From assembly GCA_964452645.1 (NCBI GenBank), contig CAYVMO010000001.1:62001-126000 (forward strand): a stretch of DNA of 64,000 nt. The letters are read 5' to 3'. The notes below the pieces were generated by a model. The model ran no database searches. It had not been told where the DNA came from and saw only the letters and a program-made list of their open reading frames with translations. Shown piece by piece: positions 52,799 to 62,254 of the stretch (position 1 is its first letter; each line of letters starts with the position of its first letter). Source of the DNA: CAYXTW01 sp964452645 (GTDB lineage Bacteria > Zixibacteria > MSB-5A5 > GN15 > PGXB01). The position numbers and the translations under genes are program-made.

Positions 52799-55198
52799 TT
52801 ATTCGCCGGAATAATGAACAAGATTCGAAAATAGCTTAATGGCATCGGTATCAAGATCTCTGATCATCTCCAAAAGCGGCAAACCACAATATATAAGACG
52901 TCCTTTACCCAATTTTGTCTGCGAAAGAACCGTTGTATTACTACTACTTTTTATTATTTTTTCTCCGGGAAAAACGATCGCCGGATACGAAACATAGCCG
53001 GCATTAATTCCATTCAGTAATTTTTCCGGTGATATATTAAATTTGGCCTTAAAAATCGGATTATTTGCATCCAGAGCAAGGAGGCTGTCGGCCGATAGAT
53101 TGACAGCCGTCGATATTATCGAAACCGGAAGCAGGTCATCGCGCCATTCATCCGGCTGGCCGAAGACTATCACCGTGCCGCCATACTCCATAAAATTTTT
53201 GATTTTATCCCTGATTATCTCGAGAGAATTGTATTTTTGATAACATCGCGTTCCGAAAAAGATGGCATCGTAATAGCTGAAATCTCCCGCGACCAGGAAC
53301 CTTTCGCTTATCGGCCGATAACGGGCGCCGGTTTCAATAAGGATATCTTCCAGCAAACCATTATAATCCGGGAAAAGGGCGATATTGAGATTCTCCGGAA
53401 TACTGAATTCCGCCTGACGGATATTGGCCCGATCGGAGGCAAGCACTTTGCCGTTTTTAATAAGGTCTATTTCGATCTGTTTTTTTTCGGTTCCGGCGCT
53501 GTGGGTCATCACCAGCGGAATTTCCATCTCAATTGCCCGCTGTCCGTACAGCAAAGTGATTTCTTCCCTGAACGCCCCGGCCATAACGCCCTGAGGTGTG
53601 ATAACCCTGATTTTAACATCACCGATATAGTCGGCCGGTTTTCTGATAATGGCCTTCAAATCAGCCGCTTCGACCAGCCGGTCGATATTCAATTTACCGA
53701 ATGGTTTTATCATCAGAAAATCAGGGACAAATTCGACCGAGAGGGGTGATTCCTCGTAAGCATTGGCCGTGTAGGTAAAGCTGACCTCTTGGCCGCCGTA
53801 CATTACACGACCGATAAACCGCATCTCCCCGGCGTTGATTGTTTCCAGGCTTTTCGGATCGACGTCGACCGTATATTGCCTGACAAGCGAATTGTTGGGT
53901 TTGATTTCCTTCCAGCTACTATCGATTATTTTATTCGTATCAGCTCGGGGCGGATTGAATTCAAGCCATCCGGCTTCAATATCAAGAAAACCGTTATTGT
54001 TGATTTCCGATTTGAATTTAAGCCTCTTGCCCTCGGGCGTGTCGCGAATTTCAATATTAGCTGAATAATCAATATCGGCTTCCTGAAAGATGGCCGAAGA
54101 TAACGAGCCGATGGCCTTTTCAATATATCGGGCCATAGGCGCCAATGAATCAAGTTTGCCGATCTGGTAATAATAAGTCTGACGGATTTTCTTCATCTCA
54201 CCGAGTGCCGACAACAGCGATTCGATTTCGTTTAAACCGTTTTGATGCAGCGCCGCCTCTAAGTATGAAACATATTGGTCTCGATATGATTCATAGGCTT
54301 TTCGGCCCGACGCGGTTTTGATGTATTTATTGGTCATCAGGTCGAATTTCAGCTTTTCTATCCCGGCGAGAAAATCAGGCGTATTAGATGACGCCGTTGT
54401 TCTGTCCTTAATCAGGTCGTAAATCGAATAAGTTTTAAGTGAACCGAGGAGAGGCGGCGTTTCGGCGACGACCGCCGCCATTTCTGTAATTTCTTTACTA
54501 TGGTCTTGAAAATACTGTTCGGTATTAAAATAGATACTTTTCTCTCCACCCCGATCGACACGGCGGAAGTACTTTTGGATTTTAAAGACCCCGGTCGTAT
54601 CAAATTCGATATCGAGAAGATAGTTCTCGAAGGCCTGCATTTCCCGATCCTTAAAATTCGATGATAATATGATAATATCCGGGAGATAATCACCGAAAAG
54701 GTCGGCGGCGACGGAGTCGAAGTAATTCACGGACATTTCGGGAAGATGCTCGCCGTACAATTCCCGCGCCAGCGAAATCAGATATTCCACCGAAGAATCC
54801 GGAAGGTACTCGCTGTAAAGCTTACGCGCGGCCGAATCGAGATGCTCGATGGATGTATCCGGATGATCTTTTTTATACAGTTGACGGGCGGCCGAATCGA
54901 GATAATTATATAAGATTTCCGGCAGGAAAAATTTGGAGAGTGACATGTTGTACTTATCTGATTCGAGAAATAATCTTTTATAAACCGGGCCGCTTTTAAC
55001 CGTGGCCAGATCGACCTGACAGCCGTTTTCGGCCGCCAGATAGTAAATAAGGGGCCAGTCGATCTGATCGCTTTGATCGTAAATGTAAACCACGCGCGTA
55101 TCGGTCAAAAGGGCGTGGGTGTTGACATTATTGGCATACGCAATACAGCCAGACAGAATTAAAAATATAGCTATTGAAATTGTCCTAATAGTCCGCAT
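52799..55198 (-). CDS. Large lipoprotein with tandem 22-residue repeats and LmbE-type C-terminal part
   Basis: 799 residues. The signal peptide ends in a lipobox, LSGC (Cys17). Four tandem repeats near residues 97-185 follow the pattern LDSAARxLYxxxxPDxS: YLDSAARQLYKKDHPD, HLDSAARKLYSEYLPD, YLISLARELYGEHLPE and YFDSVAADLFGDYLPD. A middle helical region and an Ig-like region follow. The C-terminal 220 residues (YYDAIFFGTRCYQ, GGTVIVFGQPDEW, KGRLIYCGLPLLEM) resemble the tail found after the deacetylase domain in large LmbE/PIG-L proteins, but no deacetylase domain is present here. Exported and membrane-attached; function unknown. Its promoter implies a nearly leaderless mRNA. Confidence 0.7.
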   Translation of the reverse strand: MRTIRTISIAIFLILSGCIAYANNVNTHALLTDTRVVYIYDQSDQIDWPLIYYLAAENGCQVDLATVKSGPVYKRLFLESDKYNMSLSKFFLPEILYNYLDSAARQLYKKDHPDTSIEHLDSAARKLYSEYLPDSSVEYLISLARELYGEHLPEMSVNYFDSVAADLFGDYLPDIIILSSNFKDREMQAFENYLLDIEFDTTGVFKIQKYFRRVDRGGEKSIYFNTEQYFQDHSKEITEMAAVVAETPPLLGSLKTYSIYDLIKDRTTASSNTPDFLAGIEKLKFDLMTNKYIKTASGRKAYESYRDQYVSYLEAALHQNGLNEIESLLSALGEMKKIRQTYYYQIGKLDSLAPMARYIEKAIGSLSSAIFQEADIDYSANIEIRDTPEGKRLKFKSEINNNGFLDIEAGWLEFNPPRADTNKIIDSSWKEIKPNNSLVRQYTVDVDPKSLETINAGEMRFIGRVMYGGQEVSFTYTANAYEESPLSVEFVPDFLMIKPFGKLNIDRLVEAADLKAIIRKPADYIGDVKIRVITPQGVMAGAFREEITLLYGQRAIEMEIPLVMTHSAGTEKKQIEIDLIKNGKVLASDRANIRQAEFSIPENLNIALFPDYNGLLEDILIETGARYRPISERFLVAGDFSYYDAIFFGTRCYQKYNSLEIIRDKIKNFMEYGGTVIVFGQPDEWRDDLLPVSIISTAVNLSADSLLALDANNPIFKAKFNISPEKLLNGINAGYVSYPAIVFPGEKIIKSSSNTTVLSQTKLGKGRLIYCGLPLLEMIRDLDTDAIKLFSNLVHYSGE

Positions 55199-55206
55199 TA
55201 AGAAGG

Positions 55207-55235
55207 AATATAGAAAGCCATAATGTGGCTGTCAA
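55207..55235 (-). promoter_or_regulatory. Promoter of the large lipoprotein gene, nearly leaderless
   Basis: TTGACA (55235-55230), a 17-bp spacer and TATATT (55212-55207) on the minus strand. The start codon begins only 8 bases after the -10 box, so the transcript should start at or within about two bases of the ATG. Confidence 0.7.
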
Positions 55236-55238
55236 ACT

Positions 55239-55272
55239 CAAATAAAATAACCGCCGATAGAAATCGGCGGTT
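55239..55272 (-). terminator. etfB terminator
   Basis: AACCGCCGAT pairs perfectly with ATCGGCGGTT (55272-55263 and 55258-55249) over a 4-nt loop. On the minus strand ATTTTATTTG follows. Confidence 0.85.
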
Positions 55273-55288
55273 TTCAAAATTGATTTAA

Positions 55289-56074
55289 TTACAAGACCTG
55301 GTCGTCTTTGAGTTTTTTGTAGAGTTTGTCGGCGATTTCTTCGGGGGTTTCGCCCTCGATTATTTCGCCTTTCTGACGCGGCGGGGGAGGTGCGACTTTG
55401 GTAGTTTTGGTATATGAATCGGCGCCGACGCCACTGCCGTCAAGGCCGATATCGGCCGCCGCCCATTTGGTCAGCGGCGCCTTTTTGGCCATCATCTTGC
55501 CTTTTAAAGATGGCAAACGCGGTTCATTGATTTCTTTGACGACCGACAACACCGCCGGCAGGGTCAACTCGACAATATCGTAACCTTCTTCAGTCGTACG
55601 CCAGACAGTCGCTTTGCCGTCGTCGATAGAATCGACTTTTTTGACGAACATGGCCTGAGGCAGATCGAGATTGGCCGCCACCGCCGCCGGAACCTGGGCG
55701 GAATCATCATCGATCGCCTGCTTGCCGGCCAGAATCAAATTATAATCACCGATTTTTTTCAAACCGGCCGATAATATTCTGGCGACCGCCTGCGGGTCGG
55801 ATTTATTAAAAGCAGGATCGGTAATCTGAATCGCTTCGTCAACACCGAGAGCCAAACAGGCGCGGAGCGCCGATTCCACTTTTTCCGAGCCGAGTGAAAT
55901 AACGGTTACCTTACCTCCGGTTTTCTCCTTAATTCGCAGGGCTTCCTCGACGGCATATTCGTCGAACGGATTCACCACGCCCGGCCCGGTCGGAAGGGAA
56001 ACCTCGCCTGAAGCCTGATCGACTTTAACCAGTTCAATCTCCGGCACCTGCTTTATCAAGACGACAATATTCAC
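55289..56074 (-). CDS. etfB: Electron transfer flavoprotein subunit beta
   Basis: A 261-residue ETF beta subunit, which carries electrons from acyl-CoA and other dehydrogenases. It has the N-terminal VVLIKQVPE, the VISLGSEKVESALRACLALG nucleotide-binding region, the signature GKQAIDDDSAQVPAAVAANL, and the C-terminal recognition helix EEIADKLYKKLK. The start is GTG 56074 with AGGAGG 5 nt upstream. etfA, which normally adjoins, is absent from both sides in this window. An intrinsic terminator follows directly. Confidence 0.92.
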   Translation of the reverse strand: MNIVVLIKQVPEIELVKVDQASGEVSLPTGPGVVNPFDEYAVEEALRIKEKTGGKVTVISLGSEKVESALRACLALGVDEAIQITDPAFNKSDPQAVARILSAGLKKIGDYNLILAGKQAIDDDSAQVPAAVAANLDLPQAMFVKKVDSIDDGKATVWRTTEEGYDIVELTLPAVLSVVKEINEPRLPSLKGKMMAKKAPLTKWAAADIGLDGSGVGADSYTKTTKVAPPPPRQKGEIIEGETPEEIADKLYKKLKDDQVL

Positions 56075-56177
56075 TTGTACCTCCTGTTTCTATTCAAATC
56101 GAAGTCAGTTAAAAAATTTCTACCAATAAATTAATTTTTCATAAAAAATCAAATATGTATCGGCGTATGGCTTACAG

Positions 56178-56948
56178 TTAATTCAAACCGGCCTTTCTGG
56201 CTTCCTCTCGAAGCAAATTCGAAATCGCTTCGCGCGCGGCTTTCTGCTCGGCATCCTTTTTCGATGAGCCGCTGCCAAATCCCGCTTTCCTTCCGTCAGT
56301 ATAAACGGCCACCTCAAATGTTTTATCATGATCCGGCCCGTTTTCCGATACCACCTCATAGTATGGCGGATCGATACCCTGGCTTTGAAGATACTCCAGC
56401 AACTCACCTTTGAAGTTTCGCTGGGCGGCATCGTTTAAAATATCAGAGGCGTGCGAGATAAGGATATCCCATACGAATTTTCTTGCGGCCGCCAGACGGC
56501 CGTCGAGAAATATAGCGGCAATAACGGCTTCAACGGCATCTGATACAATCGACTGGCGGTTGCGTCCGCCCGATTTTTCCTCCTCGGGCGACATAAATAT
56601 CATTTCATTCAAACTGCACTCGATTCCGACTTTCGACAATGTTGTCTCATTTACCAGAAGTGATTTGGTCTTGGTGAGATCGCCCTCGTCATAATTGGGA
56701 TGCAATCTGAAAAGCTCTTCGCCGACAATCAAACCGAGAACCGAATCCCCCAGAAATTCCATTCTTTCGTTGGAGACGCTTACTTCTTTTACATAATGGG
56801 TATATGATCGATGAGTTAGAGCTTCCGTGAGAAATTTGATATTTTTAAAACGATAACCGAATTTCGCTTCGAATTCGGCGATTAATTTATCGGCCTCTTT
56901 GCCTTTTGCCGAAGAGAATATATTTTTTAAAGTATCAAGAAGTTTCAC
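56178..56948 (-). CDS. rnc: Ribonuclease III
   Basis: A 256-residue double-strand RNA endonuclease for rRNA and mRNA processing. The signature NERMEFLGDSVLGLIVGEEL and the second metal site SDAVEAVIAAIFLDG are complete; the dsRNA-binding domain is at about 180-250 (FKGELLEYLQSQG, GSGSSKKDAEQKAAREAI). The GTG start overlaps the fabF stop as GTGA. The acpP-fabF-rnc order is widespread. Confidence 0.95.
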   Translation of the reverse strand: MKLLDTLKNIFSSAKGKEADKLIAEFEAKFGYRFKNIKFLTEALTHRSYTHYVKEVSVSNERMEFLGDSVLGLIVGEELFRLHPNYDEGDLTKTKSLLVNETTLSKVGIECSLNEMIFMSPEEEKSGGRNRQSIVSDAVEAVIAAIFLDGRLAAARKFVWDILISHASDILNDAAQRNFKGELLEYLQSQGIDPPYYEVVSENGPDHDKTFEVAVYTDGRKAGFGSGSSKKDAEQKAAREAISNLLREEARKAGLN

Positions 56949-58201
56949 ATCTTCTGCCGGCCATTGTATCTTCGACCGACCAGGGTTACATTGTGTCCGC
57001 CAAAACCGAACGAATTCGACAGAAAAGTATCAAATGAGTAATCCCTGGCCTGGTTAGGAACATAATCAAGGTCACATTCCGGATCAGGTTCATCGAGGTT
57101 GGTAGTCGGATGCACTTTCCCGGCCTGAAGGCACAGGATCGCGGCGATAAACTCCGCCGCCCCGGCGGCACCCAGAAGATGACCAATCATTGACTTGGTC
57201 GAATTCACCGGGATTTCATAGGCATGTTTGCCAAAGACTGCTTTGATGGCTTTGGTCTCGGCCGGATCTCCCAAAATCGTGGCGGTGCCATGACTATTAA
57301 TATAATCGATATCTTCCGGTTTCAGACCGGCGTCATTAATCGCATTGGCCATGGCCATCCGTGCCCCGCTGCCGTCAGGGATGGGGGCAGTCATGTGATG
57401 CGCATCGCATGTCATACCGGCGCCAATCATTTCGGCGTAAATCCGGGCGCCACGAGCCTCGGCATGCTCCAACGATTCGAGCACAAGAATAGCGGCTCCC
57501 TCGCCGATTACAAAACCATCGCGGTCCTTATCAAACGGCCGTGAAGATTTTTCGGGTTCGTCATTACGAGTACTCAAAGCCCGTGCAGAGCAGAATCCGG
57601 CCACCGACGTCGGCGTGATGGTCGATTCGGCGCCGCCGGTCATCATGATGTCGGCGTCGTCGCGCTGGATAATCTTGAGCGCATCGAGGAGGGCGTGGGA
57701 AGATGATGAACAGGCCGAAACAGTAGCGTAATTGGGGCCTTTTAAGCCGAAGCGAATGGCGACTAATCCGGCGGACATATCGATAATCATCATCGGGATA
57801 AAAAACGGCGAAACCCTTCCCGGCCCCGATTCCAAAAGAGTTTTGTGCTGATTCTCAAACGTTGCAATCCCGCCGATACCGGAACCGATAACGACGCCGG
57901 CGCGATTGCGATCGATCTTGTTGAGGTCAAGACCGGAATCATCAAGTGCCATCTGGCTGGCGGCAATGGCATATTGCTCCGAGACATCGGCTCGTCGGAG
58001 TTCCTTTTTTTCCAGAAATGCGGAGGCGTCAAAGCCTTTTACTTCAGCGGCAATACGGGTAGTATACTCCGAGGCATCAAAACGAGTAATCGCCCCGACG
58101 CCGCTTTTGCCTTCGAACAAAGCCCGCCCATACTCTTCGAGGTTGTGTCCGACCGGAGTAACCACTCCCATCCCGGTTACAACGACTCTAACAGATTTCA
58201 T
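56945..58201 (-). CDS. fabF: 3-oxoacyl-ACP synthase II
   Basis: A 418-residue elongating condensing enzyme of fatty acid synthesis. The catalytic Cys is in TVSACSSSSHALLDAL, with the two histidines in INSHGTATILGDPAE and STKSMIGHLLGAAGAAE. The end has SNSFGFGGHNVTLV. It follows acpP by 24 bp. Confidence 0.96.
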   Translation of the reverse strand: MKSVRVVVTGMGVVTPVGHNLEEYGRALFEGKSGVGAITRFDASEYTTRIAAEVKGFDASAFLEKKELRRADVSEQYAIAASQMALDDSGLDLNKIDRNRAGVVIGSGIGGIATFENQHKTLLESGPGRVSPFFIPMMIIDMSAGLVAIRFGLKGPNYATVSACSSSSHALLDALKIIQRDDADIMMTGGAESTITPTSVAGFCSARALSTRNDEPEKSSRPFDKDRDGFVIGEGAAILVLESLEHAEARGARIYAEMIGAGMTCDAHHMTAPIPDGSGARMAMANAINDAGLKPEDIDYINSHGTATILGDPAETKAIKAVFGKHAYEIPVNSTKSMIGHLLGAAGAAEFIAAILCLQAGKVHPTTNLDEPDPECDLDYVPNQARDYSFDTFLSNSFGFGGHNVTLVGRRYNGRQKM

Positions 58202-58225
58202 AAAGAAAATCTCAATTCTCGAGAA

Positions 58226-58465
58226 TCATTTTGCGTGTTCTTTAATATAATTAATAGCGTCACCGACGGAGATTATTTTTTCAGCGTCTTCATCAGGGAT
58301 TTCCAGCGAAAACTCTTCCTCGAGGGCCATCACCAATTCCATTGTATCCAGCGAGTCGGCGCTTAAATCATCAACAAATTTCGCTGTTTCGGTTACCTGA
58401 GACGCATCCACACCAAGCTGTTCCACGATGATGTCTTTTACTTTCTGTTCAGTTGCCTCAGCCAT
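58226..58465 (-). CDS. acpP: Acyl carrier protein
   Basis: A 79-residue acidic protein. The phosphopantetheine serine is in DDLSADSLDTMELVMALEEE. It carries acyl chains between the Fab enzymes encoded around it. AGGAG precedes the ATG. Confidence 0.97.
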   Translation of the reverse strand: MAEATEQKVKDIIVEQLGVDASQVTETAKFVDDLSADSLDTMELVMALEEEFSLEIPDEDAEKIISVGDAINYIKEHAK

Positions 58466-58510
58466 TGATAATTCTCCTTGAATATTAATTGTTAAAAATT
58501 TTTGCCTAAA

Positions 58511-59254
58511 TTAACACATTGTTAATCCGCCGTCAACCCCAATGACTTGTCCCGTAATGTAAGAACCTTCCTCCGAAGCCAAAAAAGCAACCGCCGAAGC
58601 GATGTCTTCAAGCTTTCCGAAACGTTTTAACGGCGTATTATTCAAAAATGAGTCCTGAACCGCCTGCGACAGGCTTTTAGTCATCTCCGTCTCAAAAAAA
58701 CCGGGGGCAATTGCATTAACCGTTATGCCGCGGCTTCCCAGTTCGCGGGCGACGGTTTTGGTCAGCCCGATGATACCGGCCTTACTGGCCACATAATTGA
58801 CCTGACCCGGGTTTCCGATCCGGCCGGAGGCCGACGAAATATTAATGATTCTCCCGAATCTTTGCTTTATCATAATTTTCGCGGCGGCCTGCGTGACCAG
58901 AAAAGTGCCTTTCAAATTCACATTCAAGACCGTATCCCAGGCTTCCTCCGACATCCTGAGAAGCAGGGCATCGCGGGTAATACCGGCGTTATTAACGACA
59001 ATATCCAGTGTCTTGTATTTCGCCAGAATTTCTTCTATCATTTTTTTAACATCTTCACTTTTGGAAACATCGGCGCTTATTGCCAGAACATCGTATCCTT
59101 TGCCGCTGAATTCGCGCGCCGTTTCTTCGGCCAGATCCATCAAAACGTCCGAAATAACCACTCGCGCTCCGAGCGAAGCCAGTTTTTCGGCGATTGCTTT
59201 GCCCAACCCCCGGGCGGAGCCGGTGACCAATGCCGTTTTGCTTTCCAGACTCAT
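58511..59254 (-). CDS. fabG: 3-oxoacyl-ACP reductase
   Basis: 247 residues from ATG 59254, the usual family length; the ORF extends nine codons further into fabD. An SDR-fold NADPH enzyme that reduces beta-ketoacyl-ACP. TGSARGLGKAIA is the cofactor motif; NNAGIT, SSASGRIGNPGQVNY and the catalytic YVASKAG follow; the end is ITGQVIGVDGG. It overlaps the fabD stop region. Confidence 0.95.
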   Translation of the reverse strand: MSLESKTALVTGSARGLGKAIAEKLASLGARVVISDVLMDLAEETAREFSGKGYDVLAISADVSKSEDVKKMIEEILAKYKTLDIVVNNAGITRDALLLRMSEEAWDTVLNVNLKGTFLVTQAAAKIMIKQRFGRIINISSASGRIGNPGQVNYVASKAGIIGLTKTVARELGSRGITVNAIAPGFFETEMTKSLSQAVQDSFLNNTPLKRFGKLEDIASAVAFLASEEGSYITGQVIGVDGGLTMC

Positions 59255-59261
59255 ATTTCCA

Positions 59262-60197
59262 TCATCCGGTTGCGGCGGCAACGAGACTTTGAATATCTTC
59301 CAGCGTATCGATATTCAAAATCCGCGCGCCTGTAAATTCACGTTTGGCCAGCCCCGAAAGCACCTTTCCGGGTCCAACCTCAATTACAGTGTCAACTTTA
59401 TTTTGCCGTAGATATTCAATGGTCTGATACCATCGCACGGGCGAAGTTATCTGTTCGACCAGCAAATCTTTTAATCTGTCACGATTTTTCTCCGATGTTC
59501 CCGTGACATTGGGAATAACATCCATGTCGGGATCATTAAATTCTATCGAATCAAGGTATTCTTTCATGCCTTCTTTCGCCGGTTCCATCAAAGGTGAATG
59601 AAAAGCGCCGCCAACCTCCAGAATCATCGCCCGTTTGGCACCTTGCTCTCTGCATATACGACAGGCCTCTTCAACGCCCGCAACGGCTCCTGATATCACC
59701 AACTGATTGCCCGAATTATAGTTGGCCGGAACAACGACACCTTTTCTGGATGCTTCTTTGCATATTTCAGAAATTCTATTTTCATCGAGGCCGATAATGG
59801 CGGCCATCGTCCCCGGATTTTGACGACAGGCTTCTTCCATGAGAGTCGCTCGTCGTATGACCGCCTTAACGGAAGCCTCCGGACTTAACACTCCGGATAA
59901 TGCCAAAGCGCCGTATTCGCCCAAAGAATGTCCGGCTGTAAATGATGCGCGCGGCAATTCATTCTTCATTATCTGCAAAATCGCCAAAGAATGCAGGAGT
60001 ATCGCCGGCTGCGTGAATCTTGTCTCTTTTAATTTATCGGCAGGACCTTCGAAAGATAATCGGGCAATGTCATGGCCTATTTCTTCGGATACAATGTCGT
60101 ATAATCGGCGAACGTCGCCTTCGGATTCATACAGGTCTTTGCCCATGCCGACATATTGAGATGCCTGACCCGGAAATACGATCGCAATTTTTCCCAT
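59262..60197 (-). CDS. fabD: Malonyl-CoA:ACP transacylase
   Basis: A 311-residue acyltransferase loading malonate on ACP. FPGQASQYVGMGKDL is at the N-terminus, the catalytic serine in AGHSLGEYGALALSG, and the histidine in GGAFHSPLMEPA. It follows fabH by 6 bp. Confidence 0.96.
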   Translation of the reverse strand: MGKIAIVFPGQASQYVGMGKDLYESEGDVRRLYDIVSEEIGHDIARLSFEGPADKLKETRFTQPAILLHSLAILQIMKNELPRASFTAGHSLGEYGALALSGVLSPEASVKAVIRRATLMEEACRQNPGTMAAIIGLDENRISEICKEASRKGVVVPANYNSGNQLVISGAVAGVEEACRICREQGAKRAMILEVGGAFHSPLMEPAKEGMKEYLDSIEFNDPDMDVIPNVTGTSEKNRDRLKDLLVEQITSPVRWYQTIEYLRQNKVDTVIEVGPGKVLSGLAKREFTGARILNIDTLEDIQSLVAAATG

Positions 60198-60203
60198 ATT
60201 ACC

Positions 60204-61187
60204 CTACCATTTATATGCTGCCGCTGCCCAGGTTAATCCGCCGCCGAAGGCCGCCATCAAAATTATATTGCCCTCTTTCACTTTTCCATCATGTATGGCT
60301 TCGTCCAGTGCTATCGGAACGGATGCGGATGATGTGTTGCCGTATTTTTCGATATTCACATATACTTTACTCATCGGCAAGCCCAGCCTTTTGGCTGTCG
60401 ATGAGATTATTCTGTAATTGGCCTGATGCGGAATCAGCCAATCAACATCAGCCGCCGTTAAACCGGCTTCATTAAGGACACGTCGCGAGGCATCTTCCAT
60501 CTGACGCACGGCATGCTTGAAAACCTCGCTGCCATTCATCTTTATAAAGACCTGATGGCTGTTATTCATATTAATATCCTGAATCGGAGCCTTCGACCCA
60601 CCGTCCGGAATCCAAAGAAGTTCGCCGAGACGGCCATCCGATTTCAAAAAAGTCGAGAGAACGCCTCTGTCTTCTTCGGTCGGGACAACAACCGCCGCCC
60701 CGGCCCCATCGCCGAACAGGACACATGTATTACGATCGGTATAATCCGTTATCGAAGAGAGTTTCTCCACGCCGATAACCATGATTCTTTTGAATTTCCC
60801 GCATTTTATATAGACCTCGGCCGTAGATAGTCCGTAAATGAATCCGGCGCAAGCCGCAAGAATATCCATGGTCGCCGCATTTTCCAGGCCGAGTTTCTGC
60901 TGAACAATGCAAGCTGCCGAGGGTAGCCGGTAGTCGGGGGTTACTGTCGCCACAAGAAGAAGGTCGATTTCGCTCGGTTTGATTCCGGCCATTTCAATGG
61001 CCCTGCGTCCGGCCGCGACCGCCATATCCGAGTTGGTTTCGTCTTTTTGACAGATTCTTCGTTCTTTGATGCCGGTCCGTGTCCTTATCCACTCGTCGGA
61101 TGTATCGACTATCTTTTCAAGGTCAAGGTTTGTCATCCGATGGGACGGAACGAACGACCCCATCCCGGCTATTTTCGCTCTTATCAT
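60204..61187 (-). CDS. fabH: 3-oxoacyl-ACP synthase III
   Basis: 327 residues from ATG 61187 (ATG 61196 is an alternative; the ORF extends to 61250). It starts fatty acid synthesis by condensing acyl-CoA with malonyl-ACP. The catalytic Cys is in DILAACAGFIYGLSTAE, His in WLIPHQANYRII and Asn in KYGNTSSASVPIAL. Either start overlaps the last 65-74 bp of plsX, so the two are translationally coupled. Confidence 0.95.
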   Translation of the reverse strand: MIRAKIAGMGSFVPSHRMTNLDLEKIVDTSDEWIRTRTGIKERRICQKDETNSDMAVAAGRRAIEMAGIKPSEIDLLLVATVTPDYRLPSAACIVQQKLGLENAATMDILAACAGFIYGLSTAEVYIKCGKFKRIMVIGVEKLSSITDYTDRNTCVLFGDGAGAAVVVPTEEDRGVLSTFLKSDGRLGELLWIPDGGSKAPIQDINMNNSHQVFIKMNGSEVFKHAVRQMEDASRRVLNEAGLTAADVDWLIPHQANYRIISSTAKRLGLPMSKVYVNIEKYGNTSSASVPIALDEAIHDGKVKEGNIILMAAFGGGLTWAAAAYKW

Positions 61188-62229
61188 CCTGCTCATTTTC
61201 CTTGTTACCGTTGTTAAGAATCGCCAATTCCTGGCGAATATTTTCTCCAATTCGATGTCTTACCATTCTGGCCGCAACAACGACGGCATTTTTTATGGCT
61301 TTAGGTGAGGAGGTTCCATGGCAGATTATGCAAACGCCATTAGTGCCCAGAAGCGGCGCGCCGCCATACTCGGAATAATCGAAAGCATTACGAAGACGAC
61401 GCAGAAACGGTGTCATTAATCCGGCGCCAACGCGTGAAAAAATGTTGGTTTCAACCTGCCGTTTAAGAGATACGGTTAAGAATCCCTCTATTGATTCCGT
61501 GAATTTTAATAAGACATTGCCGACGAATCCGTCGGTGGCAACAACATCCGCTTGTCCCGACAAAATATCGCGTCCTTCCACGTTGCCGATAAAATTAAGG
61601 CCGGATTTTTCAAAAAGTTCGCGTGTCTGCATCACCTGCTCATTGCCCTTGCTTCGTTCCTCTCCGATGGAAAGTAAACCGACCCGCGGGGAGGTTCGAC
61701 CGGTCATAAGTGAGGCATAAACCGACCCCATCAGGCCGAATTGAAACAGATGTATCGGTTTGCAGTCAACATTGGCTCCGACATCAAGAACCAGTGTCGG
61801 CCGACCGCTTCGTGAGGGGAAGTGAGTCGCAATAGCGGGGCGGGTGATGCCTTCGATCCGACCCAGAACCATAATCGCCGAGGCCATAACGGCGCCGGTA
61901 TTCCCGGCCGATACGAAGGCTTCGGCGCGCTGCTCCCTTTGCAGCAACAGGCCAATTGCAATCGAGGAATTCTTTTTGCGGATTCCGTCGGTCGGGCCAT
62001 CACTCATGGCAACGGCGTGGGCGGCATGTTCAATGACTATATTCTTGGGGATTCGTTTCTGCTGATTTATAAAATCGCCGATAACTTCTTTTTTGCCGAC
62101 AAATATCAGCTTGAGAGCATCGGCCATTTCTTCAGCCGCCATCAGACCGCCTTCCATAATAGAACCAGGACTGACGTCAGCGCCCATAATATCAAGCGCC
62201 ACCGTTATGGGCCTGCTTTTAATCGGCAT
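61123..62229 (-). CDS. plsX: Phosphate acyltransferase
   Basis: A 368-residue enzyme that converts acyl-ACP to acyl-phosphate for phospholipid synthesis. Conserved segments are VALDIMGADVSPGSIMEG, SAGNTGAVMASA, LVLDVGANVDCKP, LLSIGEERSKGNE and GGAPLLGTNGVCIICHG. A hydrophilic Asn/Lys/Glu/Asp-rich tail of about 35 residues, which overlaps fabH, is longer than usual. AGGGG precedes the ATG. Confidence 0.95.
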   Translation of the reverse strand: MPIKSRPITVALDIMGADVSPGSIMEGGLMAAEEMADALKLIFVGKKEVIGDFINQQKRIPKNIVIEHAAHAVAMSDGPTDGIRKKNSSIAIGLLLQREQRAEAFVSAGNTGAVMASAIMVLGRIEGITRPAIATHFPSRSGRPTLVLDVGANVDCKPIHLFQFGLMGSVYASLMTGRTSPRVGLLSIGEERSKGNEQVMQTRELFEKSGLNFIGNVEGRDILSGQADVVATDGFVGNVLLKFTESIEGFLTVSLKRQVETNIFSRVGAGLMTPFLRRLRNAFDYSEYGGAPLLGTNGVCIICHGTSSPKAIKNAVVVAARMVRHRIGENIRQELAILNNGNKENEQDDKSENSRDGVVRSVPSDDKP

Positions 62230-62254
62230 AGTTTGCCCCTGGGAAATTCTCAGC

